Assembly (NCBI GenBank): GCA_017527945.1
Contig: JAFXPL010000111.1
Coordinates: 4,400 to 68,399, forward strand
Source of the DNA: Bacteroidales bacterium
Lineage (GTDB): Bacteria; Bacteroidota; Bacteroidia; Bacteroidales; WCHB1-69
Reading direction: 5' to 3'
DNA: 64,000 nucleotides
Shown: positions 42,769-50,940 of the stretch, piece after piece
Layout: every line of letters begins with the position of its first letter
Numbering within the stretch: position 1 is the first letter of the stretch
Notes under the pieces: model-generated
Told to the model about the DNA's origin: nothing
What the model saw: the letters and a program-made list of their open reading frames with translations, nothing else
The model's database searches: none
Translations under genes and position numbers: made by a program

Positions 42769-43605
42769 ATGAAAATTTGTGTTATAGGTACAGGTACCAT
42801 GGCCAAAGGCATTGTGAAGGCTTTCGCCGCCAAGATGCCCGTGGTTATGAAGAGCAGAACCCAGGCCAGCCTCGACAAGGCGATGGGTTCCATTTCCAAA
42901 TCGTACGCCAAACTCGTGGAGAAAGGCAAGATTACGGAGGATGCCATGAACGCTATCCTCGGCAACATCACCACCACCACTGACTATGCCACTTTCGCCG
43001 ATGCCGACCTCGTGATTGAGGCCGCCGTGGAGGACATGCAGCTCAAGAAGGATGTCTTCATGGAACTGGACAAGATTTGCAAGCCGGAGACGATTTTCGC
43101 CACCAACTCTTCCTCGCTCTCCATCACGGAGATTGCCGCTTGCACTAACCGTCCCGCACAGTTCATCGGCTGCCACTTCTTCAACCCCGCCGACCGCATG
43201 GCATTAGTGGAGGTCATCAAGGGCCAGCTCACCTCCGATGAGACCGCCAAGTGCATCGTCGATCTGACCACCGAAATTGGCAAGACCCCTGTTCCGGTGA
43301 ACGAGGCCCCCGGCTTCGTGGTCAACCGCATCCTCATCCCGATGATCAACGAGGCTGTGGGCATCCTGGCCGACGGCATCGCCTCCGCCGAGGACATCGA
43401 CAAGTGCATGATGCTCGGCGCCAACCACCCCATGGGCCCGCTCGCCTTGGCCGACCTCATCGGCAACGATGTGAACCTCGCCATCATGGAGGTACTCTAC
43501 AAGGAGTTCGGCGACCCGAAGTATCGTCCCCACCCGCTGTTGCGCAAGATGGTTCGCGCCGGACTGCTCGGCCGCAAGACGGGCGAAGGCTTCTACAAAT
43601 ACTAA
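42769..43605 (+). CDS. hbd: 3-hydroxybutyryl-CoA dehydrogenase
   Basis: A 278-residue NAD(P)-dependent dehydrogenase. The Rossmann start [20 protein letters not shown] has Ala where most family members have the third glycine. The catalytic His lies in [17 protein letters not shown] with the adjacent Glu, and the C-terminal domain ends [12 protein letters not shown], a family hallmark. The early part (residues 20-40) is slightly shorter than in clostridial Hbd. It follows crt by 33 bases and is probably co-transcribed. A terminator follows that overlaps the stop codon of the convergent hydE gene. Confidence 0.93.
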   Translation: MKICVIGTGTMAKGIVKAFAAKMPVVMKSRTQASLDKAMGSISKSYAKLVEKGKITEDAMNAILGNITTTTDYATFADADLVIEAAVEDMQLKKDVFMELDKICKPETIFATNSSSLSITEIAACTNRPAQFIGCHFFNPADRMALVEVIKGQLTSDETAKCIVDLTTEIGKTPVPVNEAPGFVVNRILIPMINEAVGILADGIASAEDIDKCMMLGANHPMGPLALADLIGNDVNLAIMEVLYKEFGDPKYRPHPLLRKMVRAGLLGRKTGEGFYKY

Positions 43606-43615
43606 TCGAGAATCA

Positions 43616-43646
43616 AGGGTGTGTCTGCAAAGGCACACCTTTTTTT
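43616..43646 (+). terminator. Intrinsic terminator after hbd
   Basis: Stem GGTGTGTC/GGCACACC (one G-T pair), loop TGCAAA, followed by seven T. The T-run overlaps the stop codon of hydE on the opposite strand. Confidence 0.88.
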
Positions 43647-44700
43647 ATCGTGTCCAGCCCGGCGCATCGCCTCGACTCAACTTTATTTTATAGCCCGTCG
43701 CGGCAATCCTGATTTCCAAGCAGTTGACACACTGAGCTGACTCATCCCCCGTACAGATTTTGTTGTCATAGAGGTCGTATTTCTTGCGAACCGACACAGG
43801 GGAGAGGTTTGGCATCACCACATTGGCACCGGCCATGAGCCCTTTCTCACGACCCGTTTTGTCGATGGTTCCCAACGCCGTAGTGGAAGGAAGCAAAAGG
43901 TCCGGTTTCATCAAACGAAGCAATCCCAACATGAAAAGAGTCTGCGCTGCCGTGCCGCCAGTCTCGTTTGCAAACGGCGTAGCATGGTGTGGCACAAACG
44001 GGCCAATTCCCACCATCTGCGGCTGCAACTTTTTGATAAACAGCATATCCTCAGCCAAATATTCCGCTGTTTGATGCGGTGTGCCCACCATAAAGCCAGT
44101 GCCCACTTGGTAACCAATCTCCTTCAAGTCCCAAAGACACTGAATCCTTCGCTCATACGACATCCAAGCAGGATGCAACATCGCGTAGTGCTGTGCATTC
44201 GCCGTCTCGTGCCGCAGCAGATAGCGGTCAGCTCCCGCATCAAAATACTTTTGGTAACGTTCTTTCGTGCGCTCGCCCAGCGACAAAGTGACCGCACAAT
44301 CCGGAAAACGTGCCTTAATGTTGCGAATCAGGCGCACCAACACTTCATCGGTGAAATGCCCGTCTTCCCCACCCTGCATCACAAAAGTCCTGAATCCCAA
44401 GCGGTAGCCTTCTTCGCAACACTCAAGAATGTCCTCTTCGCTTAAACGATACCGCTCCGCACTGGAATTGCTGTGGCGAATGCCGCAGTAATAGCAGTCG
44501 TTGGCGCAATAGTTGGTGATTTCAATCAATCCTCGAAGGAAAACCGACTTTCCGAAAACTTGTTCGCGCACCGCACGCGCCCGTTCGAACAGGAACTGCG
44601 CATCCTCTTCTGTATGTCGTGAAATCAATTCGACAAATTCCGCTTTTTCGAGAACTTGCAATTCTTCCAACTTGGAAATCAATGTTTTGCAATCTGACAT
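43645..44700 (-). CDS. hydE: [FeFe]-hydrogenase H-cluster maturase HydE
   Basis: A 351-residue radical SAM enzyme that acts with HydF and HydG to build the H-cluster of [FeFe]-hydrogenases. The cluster motif C65-C69-C72 (NYCANDCYYCG) and the family stretches IRHSNSSAERYRLSEEDIL and VMQGGEDGHFTDE are present, as are RYLLRHETANAQHY and GTGFMVGTPHQT. A second set of Cys near the C-terminus (CTGDESAQCVNCLEIR) is present, as in HydE proteins with an auxiliary cluster site. The start at 44700 agrees with the promoter at 44721-44728. The hydrogenase, hydF and hydG are not in the window. Confidence 0.93.
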   Translation of the reverse strand: MSDCKTLISKLEELQVLEKAEFVELISRHTEEDAQFLFERARAVREQVFGKSVFLRGLIEITNYCANDCYYCGIRHSNSSAERYRLSEEDILECCEEGYRLGFRTFVMQGGEDGHFTDEVLVRLIRNIKARFPDCAVTLSLGERTKERYQKYFDAGADRYLLRHETANAQHYAMLHPAWMSYERRIQCLWDLKEIGYQVGTGFMVGTPHQTAEYLAEDMLFIKKLQPQMVGIGPFVPHHATPFANETGGTAAQTLFMLGLLRLMKPDLLLPSTTALGTIDKTGREKGLMAGANVVMPNLSPVSVRKKYDLYDNKICTGDESAQCVNCLEIRIAATGYKIKLSRGDAPGWTR

Positions 44701-44720
44701 AACGCCTTTTTTTTCGGCAA

Positions 44721-44728
44721 CAAAAATA
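44721..44728 (-). promoter_or_regulatory. -7 promoter element TATTTTTG for hydE
   Basis: TAnnTTTG match followed by TTGCCG, 21 bases before the hydE ATG. Confidence 0.7.
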
Positions 44729-44784
44729 TATTTTTTTAAGATGCAAAAGCGGAAAGAAGGCTCGTCAGCAATCAAAAATATGTG

Positions 44785-44792
44785 TACTTTTG
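44785..44792 (+). promoter_or_regulatory. -7 promoter element TACTTTTG for hemW
   Basis: TAnnTTTG match followed by CGCCC, 21 bases before the hemW ATG; divergent from the hydE promoter. Confidence 0.75.
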
Positions 44793-44812
44793 CGCCCTAA
44801 TTCCAACAAAAG

Positions 44813-45937
44813 ATGGCCGGACTCTATATCCATATCCCTTTCTGCAAGTCAAAATGCGTCTATTGCGGATTCTACTCCACCGTGAACAGCAAGGGCTTAG
44901 ACGATTTCTTGGATGCCCTGACAAAAGAGATGGATTTGCAATGCAAAGGATCAGGTTCCGAAAATTTCCAAACAATCTACTTCGGCGGGGGGACCCCTTC
45001 ATTCCTGCAACCATTCCAGCTTCAACGAATCATAGACGGCATCAGGAACCATTTCGACATAGCCGACAATGCAGAAATCACCATCGAAGCCAACCCCGAA
45101 CAACTCACTGCGGATTACTGCACAAAACTCAAAACATTGGGATTCAATCGTTTAAGCATAGGTATTCAATCTTTTCACGATGAAATCCTCCGTTTCTTAG
45201 GTCGTAGGCACAGCGCAAAAGAGGCACTCTTAGCCGTGGAGAACGCTCATGCAGCCGGATTCGACAAACTCTCCATCGACCTCATCTATGGAGTCAACGA
45301 GCGAGACAATGATTTGTGGGAAAAGGAGTTGAACATAGCTTTCTCCTTGCCGATACGGCATTTTTCCGCCTACGCGCTCACCGTGGAGGAGAATTCGCTG
45401 CTCTATAAGCACATCCAGCATCACCGGAAAGTGGAACCCGACGAAGAGTTGGCCGCCAACCAATACGACATTCTGTGCGAGTCGGTAGCGAAATCCCGCT
45501 TTTCACAGTACGAAGTCTCCAATTTTGCCGTCCCGGGCGGGGAATCGAAACACAATTCCGCCTACTGGATGCGGATTCCGTATCTCGGTCTTGGTCCGGC
45601 GGCGCACTCTTTTGACGGCCTCCACCGATCCTGGAACGCCCCTACCCTATCCGCCTACTTCTCTCAAATCACGGAGAGGAGAACCTTTTTCGAGCGCGAG
45701 ACGCTGACCGACACCGACCGCTACAACGAGTACCTGCTGTTGCGACTGCGCACCCGCGAAGGCATCGACTTGCAGGAAATGTCCCGCATGTTCGGGCCAG
45801 AGCGCACCGCCTCGCTGCTCTGCCATTTCAAGACAGAAGTTCCGAATGAATTTTACGAACACACAGACGAAAAAATACATCTGACCTCGAAAGGTCTTTG
45901 GTTCGCTGACGGGATTGCGGGCGATGCCTTCCTATAG
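44813..45937 (+). CDS. hemW: Radical SAM haem chaperone HemW
   Basis: A 374-residue radical SAM protein of the HemN-like group. The cluster motif CKSKCVYC (Cys 11, 15, 18) sits in the HemW start AGLYIHIPF. The stretches IYFGGGTPSFL, ITIEANPEQLT, NRLSIGIQSFHDEILRFLGR and the C-terminal YNEYLLLRLRTREGID are typical. HemW proteins insert haem into respiratory proteins rather than oxidise coproporphyrinogen, so older HemN annotations are misleading. The length fits HemW. Haem use is consistent with the di-haem peroxidase in this window. Confidence 0.92.
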   Translation: MAGLYIHIPFCKSKCVYCGFYSTVNSKGLDDFLDALTKEMDLQCKGSGSENFQTIYFGGGTPSFLQPFQLQRIIDGIRNHFDIADNAEITIEANPEQLTADYCTKLKTLGFNRLSIGIQSFHDEILRFLGRRHSAKEALLAVENAHAAGFDKLSIDLIYGVNERDNDLWEKELNIAFSLPIRHFSAYALTVEENSLLYKHIQHHRKVEPDEELAANQYDILCESVAKSRFSQYEVSNFAVPGGESKHNSAYWMRIPYLGLGPAAHSFDGLHRSWNAPTLSAYFSQITERRTFFERETLTDTDRYNEYLLLRLRTREGIDLQEMSRMFGPERTASLLCHFKTEVPNEFYEHTDEKIHLTSKGLWFADGIAGDAFL

Positions 45938-46209
45938 CCGCAGAAAAGCGTAGGCTCCCGTCGCCGAAACCTTTTGAGCTCAACCGTTGCGCGAACCTCC
46001 GCATCGCAGCATTAGGACGTCCTTTCCACAGAATCCCTCGCGCGTCATCGGTTCAATCCAGAATCGGTTTCGTTTCAAGTAGTTCATCTCTAATGAATTA
46101 TGCCGATAAAGATAAAAAATTAACACTTCGTTGTAAACATTCAACAATGAATGCAGCATAGAGACGTAAAAGAAAATATGTATTTTTGCCGCACCAAAAC
46201 CAAACCATT
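45938..46209. other. 272-base gap before murG with only a promoter recognised
   Basis: Between hemW and murG I find no credible reading frame, RNA or repeat. The first 130 bases have coding-like base composition and could be a decayed gene fragment. The last 110 bases are AT-rich and contain the murG promoter at 46181-46188. Confidence 0.4.
46181..46188 (+). promoter_or_regulatory. -7 promoter element TATTTTTG for murG
   Basis: TAnnTTTG match followed by CCGC, 22 bases before the ATG at 46210. Confidence 0.75.
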
Positions 46210-47316
46210 ATGGAAAAGAGATACATCATCAGCGGCGGCGGCACCGGCGGCCACATTTTTCCGGCCTTATCCATCGCCAACAAAATCAAGGCAGAAAACC
46301 CAGACGCGAAGATATTGTTCATCGGGGCAAGCGACAAAATGGAGATGCGCCGTGTGCCCGAGGCCGGCTATCCTATTGAAGGGCTGGAAATTTACGGCAT
46401 CCACCGAGAGAAGTCGCTCAGCGGGATGATGTGCAACCTGCGCCTGCCTCTGGTGATGTTGCAGGCCATGCGCAAGGCCAAGAAAATCATGCGCGATTTC
46501 AAGCCGGACCTCGCCATCGGGGTCGGAGGGTTTGCCAGCGGTCCCGCACTGAAAGCTGCCAGCCAACTCGGCATCCCGACTTTGCTGCAGGAACAGAACT
46601 CCTATCCCGGCATCACCAACAAGATGCTGGCCAAAAAAGCCAAGACCATTTGCGTGGCTTACGACGGCCTCGAACGCTTCTTCCCGCCGGAAAAAATCAT
46701 CAAGACCGGCAACCCCATCCGCAAGGAAATCCTGCAAATGGAGCGCAAGACAGAAGCAGCCTACCGATACTTCAACTTCTCCTCTGAAAAAAGGACCGTC
46801 CTCGTGGTCGGAGGCAGCCTCGGCGCCCGCACCCTCAACCAAACCATGGCCGCCCATCTCGACGAATTCCGCAAGGCCGACCTGCAACTGCTATGGCAGA
46901 CCGGCGAGCAATTTTACCAAAACATCGACCCTGAACTGTTGAAACAACAGGACGAACATATACGCATCGTGCCTTTCATCAAGAACATGAACGACGCTTA
47001 CAGCATAGCGGATGTCATCGTGTCGAGAGCCGGTGCTCTGGCCCTCGCAGAACTGGCCATCGTGGGTGCGCCCACCATTCTCGTGCCGTTCCCTTATGCC
47101 GCCGAAGACCACCAGACATCCAACGCCAAGGCCCTGTCCAGCAAAGACGCCGCCTTGCTCATCCCCGACAAAGAGGCAGCCGAAAAGCTGATTCCCACGC
47201 TCATGCAGCTAACCGAAGACCCGCACCGCATGCAAGTTCTCGGCAACAACATCCGGCAATTCGCCCTTCCCGATGCCATCGACCGAATCTACGAAGAAAT
47301 CGTGAAATTAGCCTAA
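46210..47316 (+). CDS. murG: Lipid II synthase MurG
   Basis: A 368-residue GT28 glycosyltransferase that adds GlcNAc from UDP-GlcNAc to lipid I, making lipid II at the cytoplasmic membrane face. The N-terminal ISGGGTGGHIFPALSIA loop is plain, as are DLAIGVGGFASGPAL, LQEQNSYPGITNK, VVGGSLGARTLNQ and SRAGALALAELA. The start MEKRYIIS follows the promoter. The gene stands outside a division/cell-wall cluster: its neighbours are hemW and the PurF-like gene. Confidence 0.96.
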   Translation: MEKRYIISGGGTGGHIFPALSIANKIKAENPDAKILFIGASDKMEMRRVPEAGYPIEGLEIYGIHREKSLSGMMCNLRLPLVMLQAMRKAKKIMRDFKPDLAIGVGGFASGPALKAASQLGIPTLLQEQNSYPGITNKMLAKKAKTICVAYDGLERFFPPEKIIKTGNPIRKEILQMERKTEAAYRYFNFSSEKRTVLVVGGSLGARTLNQTMAAHLDEFRKADLQLLWQTGEQFYQNIDPELLKQQDEHIRIVPFIKNMNDAYSIADVIVSRAGALALAELAIVGAPTILVPFPYAAEDHQTSNAKALSSKDAALLIPDKEAAEKLIPTLMQLTEDPHRMQVLGNNIRQFALPDAIDRIYEEIVKLA

Positions 47317-47356
47317 ACGATTGGCTGTTCAATTTTTGTTCATAAAAACTATCGCC

Positions 47357-47425
47357 ACGGGAGGGCACCTCAACGGAAAAAAAAGTATAATTGCAACCCG
47401 TTGGGAGCAACGGGGTTCCCTCCTC
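47357..47425 (+). promoter_or_regulatory. Structured leader with two competing hairpins before the PurF-like gene
   Basis: Form 1: GGAGGG (47360-47365) pairs with CCCTCC (47418-47423), extended by ACC/GGT, enclosing CAACGG (47371-47376) paired with CCGTTG (47398-47403). Form 2: CCCGTTG (47397-47403) pairs with CAACGGG (47408-47414) across a GGAG loop. The two use the same CCGTTG strand, so they exclude each other. No T-run follows. A TATAATTG at 47385-47392 could instead be a weak promoter inside the region. A riboswitch-like or translational control is a hypothesis only. Confidence 0.4.
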
Positions 47426-47459
47426 TAAATTATTAGTAATCAAATAAAACCGCAAAATT

Positions 47460-48872
47460 ATGGGTGGATTTTTTGGAATTGTATCGAACGAACCTTGCAT
47501 TACGGATTTGTTCTACGGAGTGGACTATCATTCGCATCTCGGAACGAGGCGCGCCGGAATCGTGACCTACCAACAGGAAGGGAAACTGTTCCGCCGTTCC
47601 ATCCACAACATCGAGAACTCCTATTTCCGGACCAAGTTCGGGGACGACCTCGGCAAATTCACGGGCAATTCCGGCATCGGTGTCATCAGCGACACGGACG
47701 CCCAACCCATTGTGGTAAATTCCCACTTGGGGCGATTCGCCATCAGCACCGTAGCTAAAATCAACAATATCAGCGAGTTGGAACAGGAATGTCTCGACTG
47801 CAACCAGCAATTCACCGAGCTCAGCTCCGGCACCACCAATCCCACCGAACTCATCGCGCTGATGATCACCCGCAAACACGATTTCGTGGAAGGCATACAA
47901 TATGTATATAATAAAGTAAAGGGTTCTTGCTCCATCCTCATACTCACCGAAGACGGCATCATCGCCGCCCGCGACTATTATGGGCGCACCCCCATCGTCA
48001 TCGGCAAGAAGGATTCCGGTTTCGCGTTGGCCTCCGAGAACCACAGCTTCGCCAACCTGAACTACGAGACCGTCCACTACGTCGGGCCCGGCGAAATCGT
48101 GAAAGTCACCGCCGACGGATTCCAACAACTGCTTGCCCCCAACCCCAAAATGCAGATCTGCTCCTTCCTGTGGATTTATTACGGCTATCCGTCCGTAAAC
48201 TACGAAGACATCAACGTGGAGGACACACGCTACCGTTACGGTTATGCCATGGGCAAAAACGACGATGTGGATGCCGACTTCGTGTCAGCCATCCCCGATT
48301 CCGGCATCGGCATGGCGCTGGGCTACGCCACCGGCAAAGGCATCCCCTACCAGCGCGCCATGGTCAAATACACCCCCACCTGGTCGCGCAGCTTCATGCC
48401 TTCCAACCAGGCGATGCGCGAACATGTGGCCAAGATGAAACTGCTGCCCAACCGCGACTTGCTGCGGGGCAAGCGTATCGTTTTCTGCGACGACTCCATC
48501 GTGCGCGGCACACAACTGCGCGACAACGTGCGCAAAATGTACGAGTACGGCGCCAAAGAGGTGCATATCCGCATCAGCTGCCCGCCTTTGCTCTACGGCT
48601 GCGAGTTCCTCAACTTTTCCGCCTCCAAAACCCAAATGGAGCTCATCACCCGCCGCGTCATCAAGGAACTTGAGGGCGATGACAGCAAAAACCTCCATCT
48701 CTTCCTCGACAGCACCACCAAAGAATACGCCAACATGGTGGAAATCATCCGCAAGCACCTCGGCGTGGACACCCTGAAATTCAGCACGCTGGATATGATC
48801 ACCGATGCTATCGGACTGCCCAAAGACCGACTCTGCACCCACTGCTTCGACGGTTCCTCCTACGGATTCTAA
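47460..48872 (+). CDS. PurF-like amidophosphoribosyltransferase paralogue lacking the glutaminase cysteine
   Basis: A 470-residue protein with the two-domain layout of glutamine PRPP amidotransferase (PurF). The phosphoribosyltransferase loop VFCDDSIVRGTQ (341-352) is intact. Cysteines matching the Fe-S ligands of Bacillus-type PurF are visible (C234, C374 or C381, C459, C462). The Ntn-glutaminase domain looks dead: PurF begins M-C-G with Cys as nucleophile, but this starts MGGFFGIV, and the oxyanion-hole AHNGN is replaced by STVAK (96-100). It could use free ammonia, bind PRPP as a regulator, or act on another substrate. An unusual structured leader precedes it. pcm follows within 5 bases. 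Confidence 0.85.
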   Translation: MGGFFGIVSNEPCITDLFYGVDYHSHLGTRRAGIVTYQQEGKLFRRSIHNIENSYFRTKFGDDLGKFTGNSGIGVISDTDAQPIVVNSHLGRFAISTVAKINNISELEQECLDCNQQFTELSSGTTNPTELIALMITRKHDFVEGIQYVYNKVKGSCSILILTEDGIIAARDYYGRTPIVIGKKDSGFALASENHSFANLNYETVHYVGPGEIVKVTADGFQQLLAPNPKMQICSFLWIYYGYPSVNYEDINVEDTRYRYGYAMGKNDDVDADFVSAIPDSGIGMALGYATGKGIPYQRAMVKYTPTWSRSFMPSNQAMREHVAKMKLLPNRDLLRGKRIVFCDDSIVRGTQLRDNVRKMYEYGAKEVHIRISCPPLLYGCEFLNFSASKTQMELITRRVIKELEGDDSKNLHLFLDSTTKEYANMVEIIRKHLGVDTLKFSTLDMITDAIGLPKDRLCTHCFDGSSYGF

Positions 48873-48877
48873 TCTAT

Positions 48878-49525
48878 ATGCCAACCGAGAACTACCTTCT
48901 TCTGGGACAAAAAAGACGCCTCATCGAGTCGCTCCGGCAAAAGGGCATTACCGATGAAAATGTGCTCAACGCCTTCGACAAAATGGAACGGCACCGTTTT
49001 TTGGAATCGGTATTGTGGCCACGCGCATACGATGACGAAGCGCTGAAGCTGACTACCGACCAGACCATCTCGAAGCCCTCCACCGTTGCATTCCAATCGC
49101 AGCTGTTGGAGGTGAAGCGCGGGATGAAGGTGTTGGAGATAGGTACCGGATCCGGGTTCCAGGCCGCCATCCTGTACGCCATGGGGGCGAAGGTTTTCAC
49201 AGTGGAACGGCAGATTGCGCTGTTCAAACGCACCAAGCCGCTGTTAGACAAGCTTGCGCCATCGGTGGTGACCTACTACGGCGACGGGTTCAAGGGGTAT
49301 CCCCAATTCGCCCCCTACGATCGGGTCATCGTCACCTGCGGCGCACCGAACGTCCCGCAAGCGCTCCTCGACCAGTTAGTCACAGGAGGAATTATGGTGA
49401 TTCCCGTGGGTGTGGAATCCCAGACCATGAAGAAAATCGTAAAAATCAGCGAAACGGAATACGAGGAAGAAGATTTCGGGAACTTTCTCTTTGTCCCGAT
49501 GCTGAAGGAGCGAGTGCGACGATAG
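48878..49525 (+). CDS. pcm: Protein-L-isoaspartate O-methyltransferase
   Basis: A 215-residue SAM-dependent enzyme that repairs isoaspartate damage in proteins. The signature ISKPSTVAFQSQLLEV corresponds to the PIMT motif around (I/L)SqPy(i/m)va. The SAM loop VLEIGTGSGFQAA is followed by VERQIALF, the acidic motif after the second strand. The later YYGDGFKGYP, DRVIVTCGAPNVP and LVTGGIMVIPVG are also standard. Length is normal. The start ATG is 5 bases after the PurF-like stop, so the two are probably translated from one transcript. Confidence 0.93.
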   Translation: MPTENYLLLGQKRRLIESLRQKGITDENVLNAFDKMERHRFLESVLWPRAYDDEALKLTTDQTISKPSTVAFQSQLLEVKRGMKVLEIGTGSGFQAAILYAMGAKVFTVERQIALFKRTKPLLDKLAPSVVTYYGDGFKGYPQFAPYDRVIVTCGAPNVPQALLDQLVTGGIMVIPVGVESQTMKKIVKISETEYEEEDFGNFLFVPMLKERVRR

Positions 49526-49530
49526 ACGAC

Positions 49531-49929
49531 CTACCGAGACACTTCCTCCGTACCGCCAGAGTGAAACTTCATCGCTTTGACAAAGCGGTATGTGCCGCTG
49601 GCGTTAAGCGTGGCGATGCCGTAGATGAAATAGTCGGAGCTTTTCAGCAGGCCACAGACGTATGCCGTGTCAATTTTTGCCAGCTGACTGTTGCACAACG
49701 ACTTAGCCTGCGCATCGTTCTCTGCCAAAGAGGTTCCTTCAAAGGTGACCAGTTTGTTGTATTCCACATTATCCGCAAAATAACGTTCCAACTCTTGCCA
49801 TTGCGAAGCCTCAACGGAACCGGACTGGTGCCCAAGGCAACCGATGGTGTATTGTGTGGAGACCTTTTCCGTGCATGCGGCGAAGATAAGGGCGAGGCAA
49901 GCGACCGCTATATATACCTTTCTTTTCAT
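49531..49929 (-). CDS. Small lipoprotein of unknown function
   Basis: A 132-residue lipoprotein with signal MKRKVYIAVACLALIFAAC and lipobox FAAC. The mature part contains QYTIGCLGHQSGSVEASQW and a beta-rich C-terminus (YGIATLNASGTYRFVKAM). I recognise no family; the sequence hints at one globular alpha/beta domain. An upstream ATG at 49935 is equally possible. It converges with pcm (5 bases between stops), and a promoter lies at 49955-49962. Confidence 0.75.
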   Translation of the reverse strand: MKRKVYIAVACLALIFAACTEKVSTQYTIGCLGHQSGSVEASQWQELERYFADNVEYNKLVTFEGTSLAENDAQAKSLCNSQLAKIDTAYVCGLLKSSDYFIYGIATLNASGTYRFVKAMKFHSGGTEEVSR

Positions 49930-49954
49930 AATCATTCATTCTACAATTAACTTG

Positions 49955-49962
49955 CAAAAATA
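49955..49962 (-). promoter_or_regulatory. -7 promoter element TATTTTTG for the small lipoprotein gene
   Basis: TAnnTTTG match followed by CAAG, 26 bases before the ATG at 49929. Confidence 0.7.
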
Positions 49963-50018
49963 ACACATTTCGAGATAAAAAAAAGGGAGCTGGGAATATA
50001 TAATCAACATCTTTTTGT

Positions 50019-50026
50019 TACTTTTG
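50019..50026 (+). promoter_or_regulatory. -7 promoter element TACTTTTG for the nucleotidyltransferase gene
   Basis: TAnnTTTG match followed by CGGC, 21 bases before the ATG at 50047. Confidence 0.75.
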
Positions 50027-50046
50027 CGGCCCGAAATCAAATCAAA

Positions 50047-50760
50047 ATGAAAATCACCGGATTCATATTCGCCGCAGGGTTGGGCACGCGCCTGTATCCT
50101 CTCACCGCAAGCAAGCCGAAAGCATTGGTCAGATACAACGGGCGGACGTTGTTAGACCACGCCATCGGGAAGCTCTTTGCCAGCGGCATCACAGACATCA
50201 TCGTGAACGTCCACCATTTTCCTGACCTGATGATTGACGCGCTTCGGCAGCATCCTCAGGCAGAGCATCTCCATGTCTCCGACGAGCGAGCCTATCTCCG
50301 CGACACGGCCGGAGGGCTCAAATTCGCAGAACCGCTGTGGGGAGGAAGCGACCTGCTGCTACTCTACAATGTGGACATTATATCCAATATCGACCTCAAC
50401 AAAGTGATTAACAGGCATATAGAAACAAATGCCGAAGCCACACTTGCCGTCAGGCACCGCACCACCCAACGCTACCTGCTTTTCGACGAGGCGGACGGAC
50501 AGCTTTGCGGATGGCGCAACGTGAAAACGGGCGAGGAACTCATCTCCAACCCCTGCCCAAATCCTGACGCACTGGCTTTCAGCGGGATTCATATCCTGAA
50601 CGCGAAGTTTGCCCGCGAAATCCCCTCCGTCGAGAAGCAGTCCATCACCCAGTTCTATCTCCAACAGTCGGCGACGCACCGCATCTGCGCGCACATACAC
50701 GACGAGGACGAATGGATGGATGTCGGTAAATTTGAGGAGTTCCATAACTTGTTGTCATAG
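50047..50760 (+). CDS. Sugar-1-phosphate nucleotidyltransferase (MurU-like)
   Basis: A 237-residue NTP transferase. The nucleotide-binding signature FAAGLGTRLYPLTASKPKAL, DTAGGLKFA and the metal-binding LLLYNVDIISNIDL are present (Asp in NVD; most family members have NGD or NAD). Length and motif order fit short nucleotidyltransferases such as MurU (MurNAc-1-P uridylyltransferase) and related mannose-1-P or HddC-type enzymes. The sugar substrate cannot be decided from sequence alone. The gene has its own promoter and a terminator. Confidence 0.85.
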   Translation: MKITGFIFAAGLGTRLYPLTASKPKALVRYNGRTLLDHAIGKLFASGITDIIVNVHHFPDLMIDALRQHPQAEHLHVSDERAYLRDTAGGLKFAEPLWGGSDLLLLYNVDIISNIDLNKVINRHIETNAEATLAVRHRTTQRYLLFDEADGQLCGWRNVKTGEELISNPCPNPDALAFSGIHILNAKFAREIPSVEKQSITQFYLQQSATHRICAHIHDEDEWMDVGKFEEFHNLLS

Positions 50761-50802
50761 CCGTGCTTATACACTGACCGCACGGCTTTACACTTTTTTT
50801 TC
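50759..50802 (+). terminator. Terminator after the nucleotidyltransferase gene
   Basis: 8-bp stem AGCCGTGC/GCACGGCT with a 13-base loop, followed after 6 bases by a T-run. The stem overlaps the stop codon. Confidence 0.7.
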
Positions 50803-50847
50803 AAAAAATCAAGAGGCTAATTGTATTTTTTTGAACTTTTTTTTTGT

Positions 50848-50855
50848 TAATTTTG
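50848..50855 (+). promoter_or_regulatory. -7 promoter element TAATTTTG for dnaA
   Basis: TAnnTTTG match followed by CGAG, 86 bases before the dnaA ATG; the leader is AT-rich. I see no cluster of DnaA boxes here. Confidence 0.65.
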
Positions 50856-50940
50856 CGAGATGAAAATTTGATTTCATATTTGACTATAACGTATTAAGAT
50901 TTAGAGAAATAGCGATAAAATAAAGAAACTTAAACTGCAA

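Noticed and set aside
47385..47392. TATAATTG as the promoter of the PurF-like gene
   Set aside because: It mismatches the TTTG end of the consensus that almost all other promoters here keep, and lies inside the hairpin region; noted but not called.
50767..50775. Single near-match to a DnaA box (TTATACACT) before dnaA
   Set aside because: One imperfect box in the loop of a terminator, with no cluster and no AT-rich unwinding element pattern; not enough for an origin.
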